Shown here piece by piece: positions 16,913 to 26,045 of a DNA stretch of 64,000 bases. The DNA is from CBDFKY01 sp965248995. Lineage in GTDB: Bacteria; Pseudomonadota; Alphaproteobacteria; Rickettsiales; UBA998. The notes beneath the pieces were generated by a model, which made no database searches, had not been told where the DNA came from, and saw only the letters and a program-made list of their open reading frames with translations. Every line of letters begins with the position of its first letter. The stretch's first letter is position 1. A program made the position numbers and the translations under genes. Location of the stretch: the NCBI GenBank assembly GCA_965248995.1, contig CBDFKY010000014.1, positions 1 through 64,000 on the forward strand, read 5' to 3'.

Positions 16913-17019
16913 GACGCGGTATCCTACAGGGTAATTACTACATCTTCATGAAGAAATCCTCTGGCGGTTTAACTTTATAAGGGAACCCTTCCACGCTGAA
17001 TCGGTCACGACTGGTTTTG

Positions 17020-17039
17020 AAAAAGCGGTAAGGACCGCT
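17020..17039 (-). terminator. intrinsic terminator, probably of recJ
   Basis: Stem AGCGGT / ACCGCT (17024-17029 with 17034-17039), a four-base loop and five U on the minus-strand transcript. It lies about 130 bases after the recJ stop. The rest of the 258-base gap 16913-17170 shows no gene. Confidence 0.55.
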
Positions 17040-17170
17040 CGCTTTTGCGGGGTGTTTTCTTTATTCACTTCCAACGACTCGCCTTGCGATCCTTTCCGGT
17101 CCTGTCTCAACAGCCCCTACGCGTGAGGGAAGCTGAACGCGCATTTCCACATGCGTCAACCCCCGCCGAA

Positions 17171-18949
17171 TCACGATACTTCCATCGCGTCCTGAATCAT
17201 GAAAGTGATCTGCGGCCTGTTCTGCCAGATTTCCGATTTGAGCGTACCGGCGAGATGCAGGGTTTTGCCCCGCGCGCCTGCGAGGAGTTCGCCGAGCGCC
17301 GTGCCTATCGCCCGGAAACACATGGCACGCACGCGCCCGCCGCTGGCATCGGTCACCACCAGCCGCAGATGCTGCTCTTTCAGGATATCGCAGGCCAGTA
17401 CTCTGACGTCGCGCAGGCCGAGGACCGGGGAAGGATTGCCCATGCCGAACGGCGCGGCGCGTTCCAAGTCGCGGATGGTCTCCGCCGTCGCCATGCGGGT
17501 GGTGAGCGGGGCGTCCAGTTTCAGGGTACGGGAGGCGTGGTAGCGCGTCATGGCGGGGGTGAGATGTTCCATGAAGAAGCGGTGTGCCTCATCCATCCGC
17601 TCGGCATGCAGGCTGAAACCTCCCGCCATCGCGTGTCCGCCGCCTTCCAGTATCACGCCGCTGTCCCGTGCGGCGGCGATGGCCGCGCCGATATCGACGC
17701 CGCTGAGCGACCGGGCGCTGGCCTTGCCCATGCCGCCTGCCATGGCGACCACGGCGGCGGGGCGGTTGAAACGGTCCTTCAGGCGGCTCGCCACGATGCC
17801 GATGACGCCGGGATGCCAGCCTTCCTCTCCCACCAGGATCATGTCGGCGTTCGCCTGCCGCTCCGCTTTGGCCATCGCCTGTTCCAGCACCAGCGCTTCG
17901 ATGGCCTGGCGCTCGCGGTTATGACGGTCGAGCGTCAGCGCGATGCCGTCCAGCGTTTCCGCATCGTCGCCGGTCAGCAGCCGCACGCCGAGTTCCGCTT
18001 CGCCCACCCGTCCTCCCGCATTGATCCGCGGGCCCATCACGAATCCGGCATGGGTGGCGGTAATCTCCCCGTGTACGCCCGCCTGGGCAAGCAGCGCCGC
18101 GAGCCCGGCGTTGCGGCGTCCCGCCAGCATCTTGAGCCCCTGCGCCACGAACGCGCGGTTAACGCCGGTGAGGGAGACCACGTCGCAGACGGTGCCGAGC
18201 GCCACGATGTCCAGCAGCTGCATCAGGTCCGGCTCCGGCCGCGCCGGCGTGAAATATCCGCTTTCGCGCAGCCGCTTGCTCAGCGCCACGAGGGTAAGAA
18301 ACGTCACGCCGACCGCCGCCAGATGCGTATGCGGGGAATGCTCGTCCAGCCGGTTGGGGTTGACGACGGCGACCGCGGGAGGCAGTTCCGCGGCGCATTT
18401 GTGATGGTCCAGCACGATGACGTCCAGCCCCGCTTCCGCCGCCGCACGCAACGGAGTGAAAGCCACCGCGCCGCAATCGACCGTGATGACCAGCGTCGCG
18501 CCCTGCGCCTGCAGGCCGAGGAGCGCCGCCGTGTTCGGCCCGTATCCTTCCTTCTGGCGATCAGGGATGTGGACCAAAGTTTTCCTGCCCAGCTGCGAGA
18601 AGTAACGCATCAGCACGGCGCTGGAGGTCGCGCCGTCCACGTCGTAATCCCCGAAAATGCCGACGGTCTCCTCTCCTTCCACCGCCCGCTGCAGGCGTTC
18701 CACCGCTTTATCCATGTCCTTCAGATGGAACGGGTCCGGCAGACACGCGCGCAGCGTCGGATTAAGATAGTCGGGAATGGTATCGAGCGTCTGCCCGCGC
18801 CCGACCAGCACGGTTGCCAGCAGTTCCGGCAGTTCGAGGTAACGGCAGACATCCCGCACCGCCTGCGCGTCGCCGAGGCGCCATTCCCAGCGCTCGCCCC
18901 GCGCGGAAATTCCCTCGAACGGGGTAAATGCGGGATTATGCATGGGCAT
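17171..18949 (-). CDS. recJ: single-stranded-DNA exonuclease RecJ
   Basis: RecJ degrades single-stranded DNA 5' to 3' in recombination and mismatch repair. The 592-residue product has the DHH-family motifs: FGDYDVDGATSS at 99-110 (motif I), VDCGA near 158 (motif II), DHH at 181-183 (motif III), and the DHHA1 domain GGGHAMAGGFSLH near residue 440. The C-terminal OB-like part is present, so the gene is complete. Its start overlaps the stop codon of the upstream amidase gene by 14 bases. An ATG two codons downstream is an equally good start. Confidence 0.96.
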   Translation of the reverse strand: MPMHNPAFTPFEGISARGERWEWRLGDAQAVRDVCRYLELPELLATVLVGRGQTLDTIPDYLNPTLRACLPDPFHLKDMDKAVERLQRAVEGEETVGIFGDYDVDGATSSAVLMRYFSQLGRKTLVHIPDRQKEGYGPNTAALLGLQAQGATLVITVDCGAVAFTPLRAAAEAGLDVIVLDHHKCAAELPPAVAVVNPNRLDEHSPHTHLAAVGVTFLTLVALSKRLRESGYFTPARPEPDLMQLLDIVALGTVCDVVSLTGVNRAFVAQGLKMLAGRRNAGLAALLAQAGVHGEITATHAGFVMGPRINAGGRVGEAELGVRLLTGDDAETLDGIALTLDRHNRERQAIEALVLEQAMAKAERQANADMILVGEEGWHPGVIGIVASRLKDRFNRPAAVVAMAGGMGKASARSLSGVDIGAAIAAARDSGVILEGGGHAMAGGFSLHAERMDEAHRFFMEHLTPAMTRYHASRTLKLDAPLTTRMATAETIRDLERAAPFGMGNPSPVLGLRDVRVLACDILKEQHLRLVVTDASGGRVRAMCFRAIGTALGELLAGARGKTLHLAGTLKSEIWQNRPQITFMIQDAMEVS

Positions 18950-19649
18950 GCCGCCGTGCGAGCAGGGCTTCCAGCCGCACCTGAGCGCTCCCGTTCCAGA
19001 GGCCCGTCACCTGCCCGGGGTCATAATGCCGCTGGAACGCGCTGATGACACAGGCAAACATTTCCTCCGTCTGCGCCCGCATATACCCATACGCGTGCAG
19101 TTGAGCCGCCGCCTCTTCCGTCTGCCAGAGGGGCGTTTCACCGGACGCCGGGCCGGGCCATACGCCTATCCCATGGCCCGCCAGCCGTTCCCACGGAAAC
19201 CATTCTCCCGGATCTTTCTTGCGCGCCGGGGCGATGTCGGAATGCGCTACCACCCCTTCCGCGGGAATGTCGTGCCGCCGCATGATATCCTGCGCCAATC
19301 CCCGCACCGCTTCCGTCTGCGGTTGCGGAAAAGGCCGGTACCCGTGCTCATGCCCCGGATTCACTATTTCGATCCCGATGGAGACATCGTTGATGTTCAC
19401 CTGCCCCCGCCACTCGCCCACCCCGGCGTGCCAGGCGCGGCGGTCTTCCTCCACCAGGGCGAACACCCTGCCGTCCTCTTCCACCAGGTAATGGGCGGAA
19501 ACCTTGCTCTCAGGATTGCATAGCCGCTCGAGCGCCGCCTCCCCCGATACCATGCCTGTGTAATGCATGACGATCAGGCTGACCGGCCGGGCAGGTCTCG
19601 CATTATGGTTCGGCGAATAGCGCAAAAAAAACTCGTTTTCTTTTACCAT
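18936..19649 (-). CDS. N-acetylmuramoyl-L-alanine amidase (AmpD/AmiD type)
   Basis: A zinc amidase that cleaves the bond between N-acetylmuramic acid and L-alanine in peptidoglycan or its fragments. The 237-residue product has the amidase_2 fold with zinc ligands His29 (IVMHYTG), His136 (VAHSDIAP) and Asp146 (KKDPGEWFPW). A C-terminal segment (residues 170-235) resembles the small peptidoglycan-binding domain of AmiD. No signal peptide is present, so a cytoplasmic, recycling-type role like AmpD is more likely than the periplasmic role of AmiD, though this is inference. It overlaps recJ by 14 bases. Confidence 0.9.
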   Translation of the reverse strand: MVKENEFFLRYSPNHNARPARPVSLIVMHYTGMVSGEAALERLCNPESKVSAHYLVEEDGRVFALVEEDRRAWHAGVGEWRGQVNINDVSIGIEIVNPGHEHGYRPFPQPQTEAVRGLAQDIMRRHDIPAEGVVAHSDIAPARKKDPGEWFPWERLAGHGIGVWPGPASGETPLWQTEEAAAQLHAYGYMRAQTEEMFACVISAFQRHYDPGQVTGLWNGSAQVRLEALLARRHAHA

Positions 19650-19713
19650 ATGTTAACACCGTCCATGCATTAATCATTCCACCACATAAAAGTAAACATG
19701 AGACTCCGATTCT

Positions 19714-20085
19714 ATGAAATCTTACGCCACACATGCAATGCATCTTTTCAACCCGACCCTCGCCATTACTCCTCCCATCGTTCACGTCTTCACCTTGCTG
19801 CGGCACGGCGAATGGCGCGTGAACGACCTGCATTATCCGGAGTTGAGCTGCGAGACGCAACTGGCCGACGCCAAAATGGCGGGGGACGCGGCCTCCAAAC
19901 TGACGGCGGCGCTCAGTATCCACATGGAAAGCTTTCTCGGCCTTTCCTGTTTCGACGCCAAAGATCATTCCCAGGATATCTGCTACGTCGCACGTTTCTC
20001 CCGCGACCTGCGGATCGAGGAAGTGCGCGGCGAGCTGGAGCTGAAAGCCGCGGATATCATCGATACCCTGATGGCGCTGGCGTAA
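19714..20085 (+). CDS. protein of unknown function
   Basis: A 123-residue soluble protein, read divergently from the amidase gene. It has a central helical part (ADAKMAGDAASKLTAALSIHME) and a C-terminal acidic helix region (EEVRGELELKAADIIDTLMAL). No family is recognised. A short palindromic repeat follows directly after the stop. Confidence 0.6.
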   Translation: MKSYATHAMHLFNPTLAITPPIVHVFTLLRHGEWRVNDLHYPELSCETQLADAKMAGDAASKLTAALSIHMESFLGLSCFDAKDHSQDICYVARFSRDLRIEEVRGELELKAADIIDTLMALA

Positions 20086-20098
20086 TTCAAATAAAGCC

Positions 20099-20124
20099 GT
20101 ATTCCCGCGAAGGCGGGAATGACG
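20099..20124. repeat. half copy of the TTCCCGCGAAGGCGGGAA repeat
   Basis: The palindrome TTCCCGCGAAGGCGGGAATG, one arm of the repeat found complete at 39841-39907 and 53987-54062. Its last bases contain the ATG at 20119 that opens the frame of the next gene. Confidence 0.8.
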
Positions 20125-20166
20125 AAGACGAAAGACAATCGGAGGATTTTGTCTATACTTCACCGA

Positions 20167-20763
20167 ATGAAGGAAAAAGCTTTCGTCTCACTGCCGAAGA
20201 CCCTGACTATCACCGCCGGCGCGGCGTTCGGGTCCGGCGCGCATCCCTCCACCTTCCTGATGCTGGAACTGCTGCAGGGGGTGGCGACAGCGCGGTCCGA
20301 CATCGCTTCCGTACTGGATATCGGGACGGGTTCAGGGATTTTGAGTATCGCGGCGGCGCGGCATTTTCCCGGCGCCCGGATCATCGCGAGCGATACAGAA
20401 GCGGCGTCCCCGGCTTTCGTCGCCCACAACGCCGCGCTGAACGGCGTGGAGGGACGGATTGCCGCGTTTCGCGCCCTGGATACGGATCATCCACAGATTA
20501 GGGCGGGCGGCCCGTATGACCTCCTGCTCTGCAATATTTCGTTTGAGGCGATCCTGCCCATGCTGCGGGATTTCCACGCGCTCACGCATCCCGGCAGCCT
20601 GCTGCTGTTCTCCGGCCTGCAGTTACCGATGCGCGACACCATGAGCGAGGCGCTCGGCCATAGCGGCCTCAGCACCATCACAATCCTTGCGCATACGCCG
20701 TGGTACGCTATGCTGGTCCGGCATGCAGCCCACCCCTTCCCCGCTTCGCCGGCAGCTTCCTAA
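20167..20763 (+). CDS. short PrmA-like SAM-dependent methyltransferase
   Basis: The product matches the catalytic half of ribosomal protein L11 methyltransferase PrmA: GAAFGSGAHPSTFLMLELL (AFGTGTHPTT in PrmA), SAM motif I DIGTGSGILSIAA, the acidic strand end IIASDTE, and LLLCNISFEAIL, equivalent to the VANIL segment that holds the acceptor. With 198 residues it lacks the N-terminal L11-recognition domain of full PrmA (about 290). It may be a truncated or minimal PrmA, or a relative with another substrate. The start is uncertain: an ATG at 20119 lies within a repeat, and a TTG at 20149 follows GGAGG. It overlaps the pgsA start by about 40 bases. Confidence 0.72.
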   Translation: MKEKAFVSLPKTLTITAGAAFGSGAHPSTFLMLELLQGVATARSDIASVLDIGTGSGILSIAAARHFPGARIIASDTEAASPAFVAHNAALNGVEGRIAAFRALDTDHPQIRAGGPYDLLLCNISFEAILPMLRDFHALTHPGSLLLFSGLQLPMRDTMSEALGHSGLSTITILAHTPWYAMLVRHAAHPFPASPAAS

Positions 20764-21286
20764 CTGGCTGACCATCAGCCGCGTCGCCGTCATCCTGCCG
20801 ATCGCGCTGTTGTTGTCCGGCTCCGCCAGCCCTGCCGACTACGCGCTGGCGCTGATCCTCTCCGTCTATGCGATGCTGACCGATTTTTTCGACGGGTATC
20901 TTTCCCGCAAATGGGACGTGGTGTCGGACCTCGGCCGGCTGCTCGACCCGGTGGCGGACAAATTGCTGGTGGCGGTCCTCCTGATCCTGCTCTCTGCCGG
21001 GGGAATCGGCTCGGCGCTGGCGGTCAGCGCCATTATCTTCCGGGAAATTTTCATTTCGGGCCTGCGGGAATTCATGCAGGAGCGCCGGATCGTCATCCAT
21101 GTCAGCGTGCTCGCAAAATACAAGACCGCCACGCAGATGGTCGCCTGCATCGCCTTGCTGATAAGCGGGATATGGCAGGCGTATCCGGCCATGCGTCTGG
21201 CGGCGGAAGGTGCCTTATGGGCCGCCGCCGTCCTCACCCTGCTGACGGGCGCCGATTACCTGAAAGCGGCGCTTAAAGAGCTGTAG
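20723..21286 (+). CDS. pgsA: CDP-diacylglycerol-glycerol-3-phosphate 3-phosphatidyltransferase
   Basis: PgsA makes phosphatidylglycerophosphate from CDP-diacylglycerol and glycerol 3-phosphate in the inner membrane. From the start at 20723 the product has 187 residues and about five membrane segments. The CDP-alcohol phosphotransferase motif is complete in spacing, DG(x2)SR(x8)G(x3)D(x3)D, from Asp57 to Asp79, with serine in place of the usual alanine. The NWLTISR opening is also typical of PgsA. An ATG at 20687 inside the previous gene is the alternative start. Confidence 0.9.
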   Translation: MQPTPSPLRRQLPNWLTISRVAVILPIALLLSGSASPADYALALILSVYAMLTDFFDGYLSRKWDVVSDLGRLLDPVADKLLVAVLLILLSAGGIGSALAVSAIIFREIFISGLREFMQERRIVIHVSVLAKYKTATQMVACIALLISGIWQAYPAMRLAAEGALWAAAVLTLLTGADYLKAALKEL

Positions 21287-21302
21287 GCGAGGTTTCCCTT
21301 AA

Positions 21303-21368
21303 AAAATGACAGGTTTTTTACGTGAAAAGTCGATTATAACCGTCTATAGCACTTTTTTAAAAAACATT
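21303..21368. repeat. degenerate twin-hairpin remnant
   Basis: The stretch around GTCGATTATAACCGTCTATA resembles the centre of the type II element at 35387 (CGATTATAAC...TATAGTGC), with the same poly-A/T arms, but the outer ends are gone. It lies in the 211-base gap between pgsA and the Pel operon. Confidence 0.45.
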
Positions 21369-21444
21369 ATCAACCCGGCACCGCCTTATTCCTTGAACCT
21401 TCTCACCAGAAAAAGTTTATGCTTTGCTCACTCTCCTTCATTAT

Positions 21445-21472
21445 TTGGCAATCTTTGATTGCTATGTATTAA
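21445..21472 (+). promoter_or_regulatory. candidate promoter of the Pel operon
   Basis: TTGGCA (21445-21450) and TATTAA (21467-21472) are 16 bases apart and lie 25 bases before the GTG start at 21498. The match is moderate and no operator is recognised. Confidence 0.3.
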
Positions 21473-21497
21473 GACATAGAATCATAGGAACGATCAC

Positions 21498-22433
21498 GTG
21501 CATTATCTGGTTACGGGGGGAGCGGGATTTATCGGGTCACATCTGGTGGACAGCCTGCTGGAGGGCGGCCACCGGGTAACGGTGCTGGACGATCTTTCCA
21601 GCGGCTTTGCCGAAAACGTCCATCCCCAGGCCGACCTGATCGTCGGGGACGCGGCGGAACTGGCCACGGTTTCCTCCCTGATCGACGATATAGACGGGAT
21701 CTTCCACCTGGCCGCCATCGCGTCCGTCGAAAAGAGCCGTACCGACTGGCGCCAGACCACCCATGCGAATTTATGCGCGACCGTGAGCGTACTGGAAGCG
21801 ATCAGCCGGCGGCCTTCCGTCATTCCGCTGGTCTATGCATCCTCGGCGGCCGTGTATGGGGACAGCATGGCCTTGCCGATCGTGGAAGGGATAGCCGTCC
21901 ATCCCAAAACCGCGTACGGCGTCGATAAATACGCTTCCGAACTCCATGCGGGCATCGGACTCGGCCTGCACGGTATTCCTTCGACCGGCCTGCGCTTTTT
22001 CAACGTGTACGGTCCGCGCCAGGACCCCGCCTCGCCCTATTCAGGAGTGATCTCCATCTTCGCGCGCCGCGCGCTGGGCGGTGAACCGCTACTGATCTAT
22101 GGAGACGGCGGACAATCGCGGGATTTCATCTACGTGTCCGACATCGTCGCCCTGCTGCGCTCGGCGATGCTGGTGCATCACGGGCAGACGCACGCTTCCG
22201 CCCCGGTTTACAACGCCTGCCGGGGTGAGGAACTGTCCGTCAAGCGGCTGGCTTCGCTGATCGTAGAGCTGACCGGCTCCTCCAGCCATATCGTCTACGG
22301 ACCGCCGCGCGAGGGAGATATTTACCGCTCGCTCGGCTCCCCCGAGCGTGCTACGGAAGCGCTCGGCGTGGCGGCCGCCACGGTAATGCGCGACGGTTTG
22401 AGCAAAACACTCGCCTGGATGAGAACCTTTTAG
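21498..22433 (+). CDS. NAD-dependent sugar-nucleotide epimerase of the Pel operon
   Basis: A 311-residue short-chain dehydrogenase-type epimerase. The Rossmann motif GGAGFIG is at 7-13, the catalytic serine in YASSAAVYG at 113-121, and the Y140xxxK144 pair in TAYGVDK. The sequence NVYGPRQDP is typical of UDP-GlcNAc/UDP-Glc 4-epimerases. Pel contains N-acetylgalactosamine, and some Pseudomonas pel loci carry PelX, a UDP-GlcNAc C4-epimerase; the position at the head of this operon suggests the same role, supplying UDP-GalNAc. The GTG start has AGGAA seven bases upstream. Its stop codon overlaps or abuts the start of the next gene at 22434. Confidence 0.85.
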   Translation: MHYLVTGGAGFIGSHLVDSLLEGGHRVTVLDDLSSGFAENVHPQADLIVGDAAELATVSSLIDDIDGIFHLAAIASVEKSRTDWRQTTHANLCATVSVLEAISRRPSVIPLVYASSAAVYGDSMALPIVEGIAVHPKTAYGVDKYASELHAGIGLGLHGIPSTGLRFFNVYGPRQDPASPYSGVISIFARRALGGEPLLIYGDGGQSRDFIYVSDIVALLRSAMLVHHGQTHASAPVYNACRGEELSVKRLASLIVELTGSSSHIVYGPPREGDIYRSLGSPERATEALGVAAATVMRDGLSKTLAWMRTF

Positions 22434-23315
22434 ATGATGCAACGACGCTTCCCGGCTATCGGCCTGGCCGGTTTTTTCCTGACCGCGATGCTGCTCGGTT
22501 CACCCGGTCATGCGCAGGCGCAGGAACAGCCGCGCATCACGCCGCCCGACACGCGCTGGGTGGTCTATTACGGGGAGGCGCTGCCTTCGAGCGACTTCGA
22601 CGACTACGACATCATCGTGTTCGACCGCGACAAACACCCGCCGGTCCAGAACCTGAAGGCGAAGGGCAAGATCCTGCTGGGGTATGTCAGCGTCGGCGAG
22701 GCGGAAAAATACCGTCCCGATTACGAAGACATCAGGGCGACGCACGCGCTGCTGGAAGAAAATCCGAACTGGAAGGGGCATTACGCGGTGGACGTGCGCC
22801 GCCCGGAATGGACGCAGTATCTGATTCAGGAAGTCATCCCGCAGGTGATCCGGCAGGGATTCCACGGCATTTTCATCGACACGCTGGACAGCGCCGAGGA
22901 TCTGGAAGCGAAGAATCCGAAGAAATACGCCGGCATGATCAAAGCGGCGGCGGAGGTGGTGCGCACCATCCGCCTCAACTACCCGGACCTGCGCATCATG
23001 GTGAACCGGGGCTTCGCGGTGATGCCCGCCATCGCCGGGGACGTGGATTACCTGCTCGCGGAGAGCGTCTTGGCCAACTATGATTTCAAGAAGAAGAAGG
23101 CGAGCTTTTTTCCGGACACGGTTTACCAGGAATATGTGGATAAGATGCAGGCGCTGAAGCGCGAGGCCCCGCAGCTGCGGCTGGTGACGCTCGATTACTG
23201 GGATATGAAGGATGTCGGCGGGGTGAAGAAGATTTACGCGCGGCAGAAGGCCAACGGGTTCATGCCGTATGTGACGACGATCGGGCTCGATAGGGTGGAT
23301 CCGGAGCCGAAATGA
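22434..23315 (+). CDS. secreted glycoside hydrolase matching the PelA hydrolase domain
   Basis: A 293-residue protein with a signal peptide (cleavage near residue 30, after AQAQ) and one TIM-barrel domain of the kind found at the N-terminus of PelA (related to GH114 endo-alpha-1,4-polygalactosaminidases, GH166 for PelA). The likely acidic residues are Asp149 (GIFIDTLDS) and Glu210 (YLLAESV), matching the spacing of the PelA active site. PelA in Pseudomonas is a single protein joining this hydrolase to a deacetylase. Here the deacetylase is the next gene, so PelA appears split. The enzyme would cut Pel polymer in the periplasm. Confidence 0.85.
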   Translation: MMQRRFPAIGLAGFFLTAMLLGSPGHAQAQEQPRITPPDTRWVVYYGEALPSSDFDDYDIIVFDRDKHPPVQNLKAKGKILLGYVSVGEAEKYRPDYEDIRATHALLEENPNWKGHYAVDVRRPEWTQYLIQEVIPQVIRQGFHGIFIDTLDSAEDLEAKNPKKYAGMIKAAAEVVRTIRLNYPDLRIMVNRGFAVMPAIAGDVDYLLAESVLANYDFKKKKASFFPDTVYQEYVDKMQALKREAPQLRLVTLDYWDMKDVGGVKKIYARQKANGFMPYVTTIGLDRVDPEPK

Positions 23316-23349
23316 AAACAGCAGTCAAAAACCGGAACTCGGAAACCGC

Positions 23350-23540
23350 TTCCCCCTTGAGGGGGAGCCGAAGAGCGCGTCAGCGCGATTCGGTTGGGGG
23401 CAGCCTTTATGCATAACCCCCCACGATTCCCCTGCGACCTTCGGTCTTGTCTCATCCGCTCCCCCGCTTTCACCCGCCTGCGGGATGAAAGCGACTCAAA
23501 AGGCAGCACCCGCCTTTGCGGGTACTGGAAGGGTGAGCTG
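23350..23540. repeat. GC-rich palindromic repeat, copy A
   Basis: Sequence related to that inserted in glnE at 43061-43240: CTTCCCCCTTGAGGGGGAG, an AGCGCG...CGCGATTCGGT hairpin and TCCCCCGCTTTCACCCGC. It separates the two halves of the split pelA and leaves an open frame that runs into the deacetylase gene. A shorter copy lies at 55283-55336. Confidence 0.8.
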
Positions 23541-23561
23541 ACGTCAGCATTCAGATTTTTG

Positions 23562-25907
23562 ATGGCGCTTGCTTTTTTTCTATTATGGGCAAGCTCCTCC
23601 ACCTGTGCCGCTTCCCCCCAACCCGTCCCCCGCACCATTTATACCTTCTACGACGCCGGGCAGGAAGAACTCCCCCGTCTCACTCTGGTACATCGCGTGC
23701 TGGAAATGCCGCTCAACTGGCTCGGGTTCGACGTAGAGTACCTCAAACACACCGACCCGCTTCCCGCCTGGCGGAAGGACGTGGCGGGCGTAGTGCTGTG
23801 GCTGCCGCCCGGCACGGTGATGCCGCACCAGTCCGCTTATACCGACTGGCTGCAGAAGGGGCTGAACGCCGACAAAAAACTGGTGATCATGGGCAATCCG
23901 GGCTTCGACTCGGCGTGGCGGGACACCAACGACGGCAAAGCGCGGATCGCGGCGGTACTCAAGCGCATCGGCCTGCGCGATACGGGCCGCTGGGTGGAGT
24001 TGACCTACACCTCCGAAATATCCAGGAAGGATTACGGGATGGTGGAATTCGAGCGCGCCTATTCCGGCATCCTGCCGAGTTATTATTCCCTGCGGGCCAT
24101 TAAGGAAGATGGCGCGACCGTGCATCTGGAAGCGACCGACAAGGACGACGAAGGCGCGCCCGTCACCAGCGACCTGGTCGTCACCCATCGCAACGGCGGC
24201 TATATCGCCGAAGGGTACGGATTTTATTACGAGCTGGACGCCAAGGGAGAGGACATCCTGGCGCAGCGCTGGATGGTCAACCCGTTCAAATTTTTAAGCG
24301 CCATCCTCAAGGCGGATGACCTGCCGAAACCGGACGTCACCACGCTCGACGGTCGGCGGATCTTCTACAGCCATATGGACGGGGACGGGTGGAACAACGT
24401 AAGCGAAGTGACGGACTACGCGCACGAGCGCACCATCACCGCCGAAGTCCTGCTGAAGGAAATCTACCGGCCCTACGCCCAGCTGCCGTTCACCGTCGCC
24501 CCCATCGTCGCGGAGCTGGACACGGGCTGTTACGGCCTGAAGCAGAGCGTGGACGTCACGAAAGCCATCTTCGCCCTCCCGAACGTGGAGCCTTCCAGCC
24601 ATACCTGGAGCCACCCGCTGATGTGGCGGTATTTCGACGACGGGGACGCGGGCAAGGAAGAACCGTATCTGAAAAAATACCCTCCCCGCCCGAACACGCA
24701 TAATTCCGTCTATGAGGCGCTCGGCAACGCGGTTGGCGGGCCCGGCGGGCCGGATGGCGGATGGCGGGTGATCATGGATGAGTACCATCAGCGCAAAAAG
24801 AACGCCATTGAAGACGGCGAGCAGGAAAAACAGCAGGCGCATCTGGACAAGGTGGTGCAGGACAATTTCACCACGCCGCGCTCGTACGCCTGTCAGCCGT
24901 ATGATTTGAAAAAGGAAATTCAGGGATCGGTGGACTACCTTCAGAAGCTCGCCCCTGCGAATAAGAAAATCCGCCTGATCCAGTGGTCGGGTGATACGAC
25001 ACCGACGGAAAAAGCGCTGCGCGAAGTGCGGGACCATCACCTGCTCAACATCAACGGCGGGGACAGCCGCTTCGACCCGGAATACCCGTCTTATTCCTAT
25101 GTCGCGCCCATCGGCCTGAAAGTGGGGGCCGAGCGCCAGATCTATTCCTCCAACAGCAACGAGAACACCTATACCAACCTGTGGAGCGACCGGTTTTTCG
25201 GCTTCCGCCATCTGGTCACCACGGTGAAGAATACGGAGACGCCGCATCGGGTGAGTCCGTTCAATATCTACTATCACGCCTATTCCGGCGAAAAACAGCC
25301 GAGCCTGGAGGCGTTGAAACAAAATATCGGCTACGCGCTCTCCCAGGAAATCATCCCTATGTTCGCGAGCGATTACGCCCGGATCGCCGAAGGATATTTC
25401 TCTGCGAAGCTGATTCCGCTCGGGCGGGGACGCTGGAAGATCACGGACCGCGGTGCGCTGCAGACGGTACGGTTCGATCTGGCCACGTTGAAAACGATCG
25501 ACTGGGAACATTCCAGCGGCGTGATCGGGATGCGGCATTATCAGGGCAGTCTCTATGTCGCCCTCGATCCGAACGACACGGCGCCCGTCGTCGCGCTCAA
25601 AGCGAAACGCGATCTGGTCTATCCACCCCCGGCGAAACGGCCTTACCTGATTCAGAGCCACTGGGCCATCCGTTCGCTGCATTATCATCAGGGCGAAATC
25701 CGCCTGGAAGCGCAGGGGTTCGGACGCGGTTTGACACAATTATACTGGCCGTACGGGCAAAAAGCGCGGCTAAAGGTGGAACAGGATGGAAAATTATTGC
25801 TTAACCAATTAGTTAATGCTAAGGACGACGGATCGTTGACGCTTGCCATCCATGCCGATGCCGAACGCCCTTTGGTCATGGAAGTGGTGGCGGAGCCCGA
25901 CGTATAG
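23562..25907 (+). CDS. pelA: Pel polysaccharide deacetylase (PelA C-terminal part)
   Basis: The 781-residue product corresponds to the part of PelA downstream of its hydrolase domain. A reductase/amidotransferase-like region (residues about 20-240) is followed by a polysaccharide deacetylase domain whose metal-site motifs are visible: YSHMDGDGW (near nucleotide 24370) and PSSHTWSHP (near 24595). A beta-rich C-terminal part follows. PelA partially deacetylates Pel in the periplasm, which is needed for export and adhesion. The start at 23562 gives a signal peptide (MALAFFLLWASSSTCA). The frame is open up to 23394, but those codons come from the repeat. The gene is intact. Confidence 0.88.
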   Translation: MALAFFLLWASSSTCAASPQPVPRTIYTFYDAGQEELPRLTLVHRVLEMPLNWLGFDVEYLKHTDPLPAWRKDVAGVVLWLPPGTVMPHQSAYTDWLQKGLNADKKLVIMGNPGFDSAWRDTNDGKARIAAVLKRIGLRDTGRWVELTYTSEISRKDYGMVEFERAYSGILPSYYSLRAIKEDGATVHLEATDKDDEGAPVTSDLVVTHRNGGYIAEGYGFYYELDAKGEDILAQRWMVNPFKFLSAILKADDLPKPDVTTLDGRRIFYSHMDGDGWNNVSEVTDYAHERTITAEVLLKEIYRPYAQLPFTVAPIVAELDTGCYGLKQSVDVTKAIFALPNVEPSSHTWSHPLMWRYFDDGDAGKEEPYLKKYPPRPNTHNSVYEALGNAVGGPGGPDGGWRVIMDEYHQRKKNAIEDGEQEKQQAHLDKVVQDNFTTPRSYACQPYDLKKEIQGSVDYLQKLAPANKKIRLIQWSGDTTPTEKALREVRDHHLLNINGGDSRFDPEYPSYSYVAPIGLKVGAERQIYSSNSNENTYTNLWSDRFFGFRHLVTTVKNTETPHRVSPFNIYYHAYSGEKQPSLEALKQNIGYALSQEIIPMFASDYARIAEGYFSAKLIPLGRGRWKITDRGALQTVRFDLATLKTIDWEHSSGVIGMRHYQGSLYVALDPNDTAPVVALKAKRDLVYPPPAKRPYLIQSHWAIRSLHYHQGEIRLEAQGFGRGLTQLYWPYGQKARLKVEQDGKLLLNQLVNAKDDGSLTLAIHADAERPLVMEVVAEPDV

Positions 25908-25931
25908 CGAATCGCCCGTTTCCGATTCGCT
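25906..25931 (+). other. stable hairpin between pelA and pelB
   Basis: Stem AGCGAATCG / CGATTCGCT with an eight-base loop directly after the pelA stop codon. It has no U tract, so it is more likely an mRNA-stabilising or attenuating hairpin than a full terminator. Confidence 0.5.
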
Positions 25932-26045
25932 GACCTCCGCTTAGCTAACCTCCGATTAAGTACCGCCGTTTCACCGGCTGCACCTGAAGAGAAAATTCTT
26001 CCGTTATGAATAATTTTTTTACGCCTGCCATGCCATAAACCCATC

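Noticed and set aside
17045..19045. 666-codon plus-strand open frame opposite recJ
   Set aside because: Shadow of recJ; the composition is dominated by His/Arg and no domain is visible.
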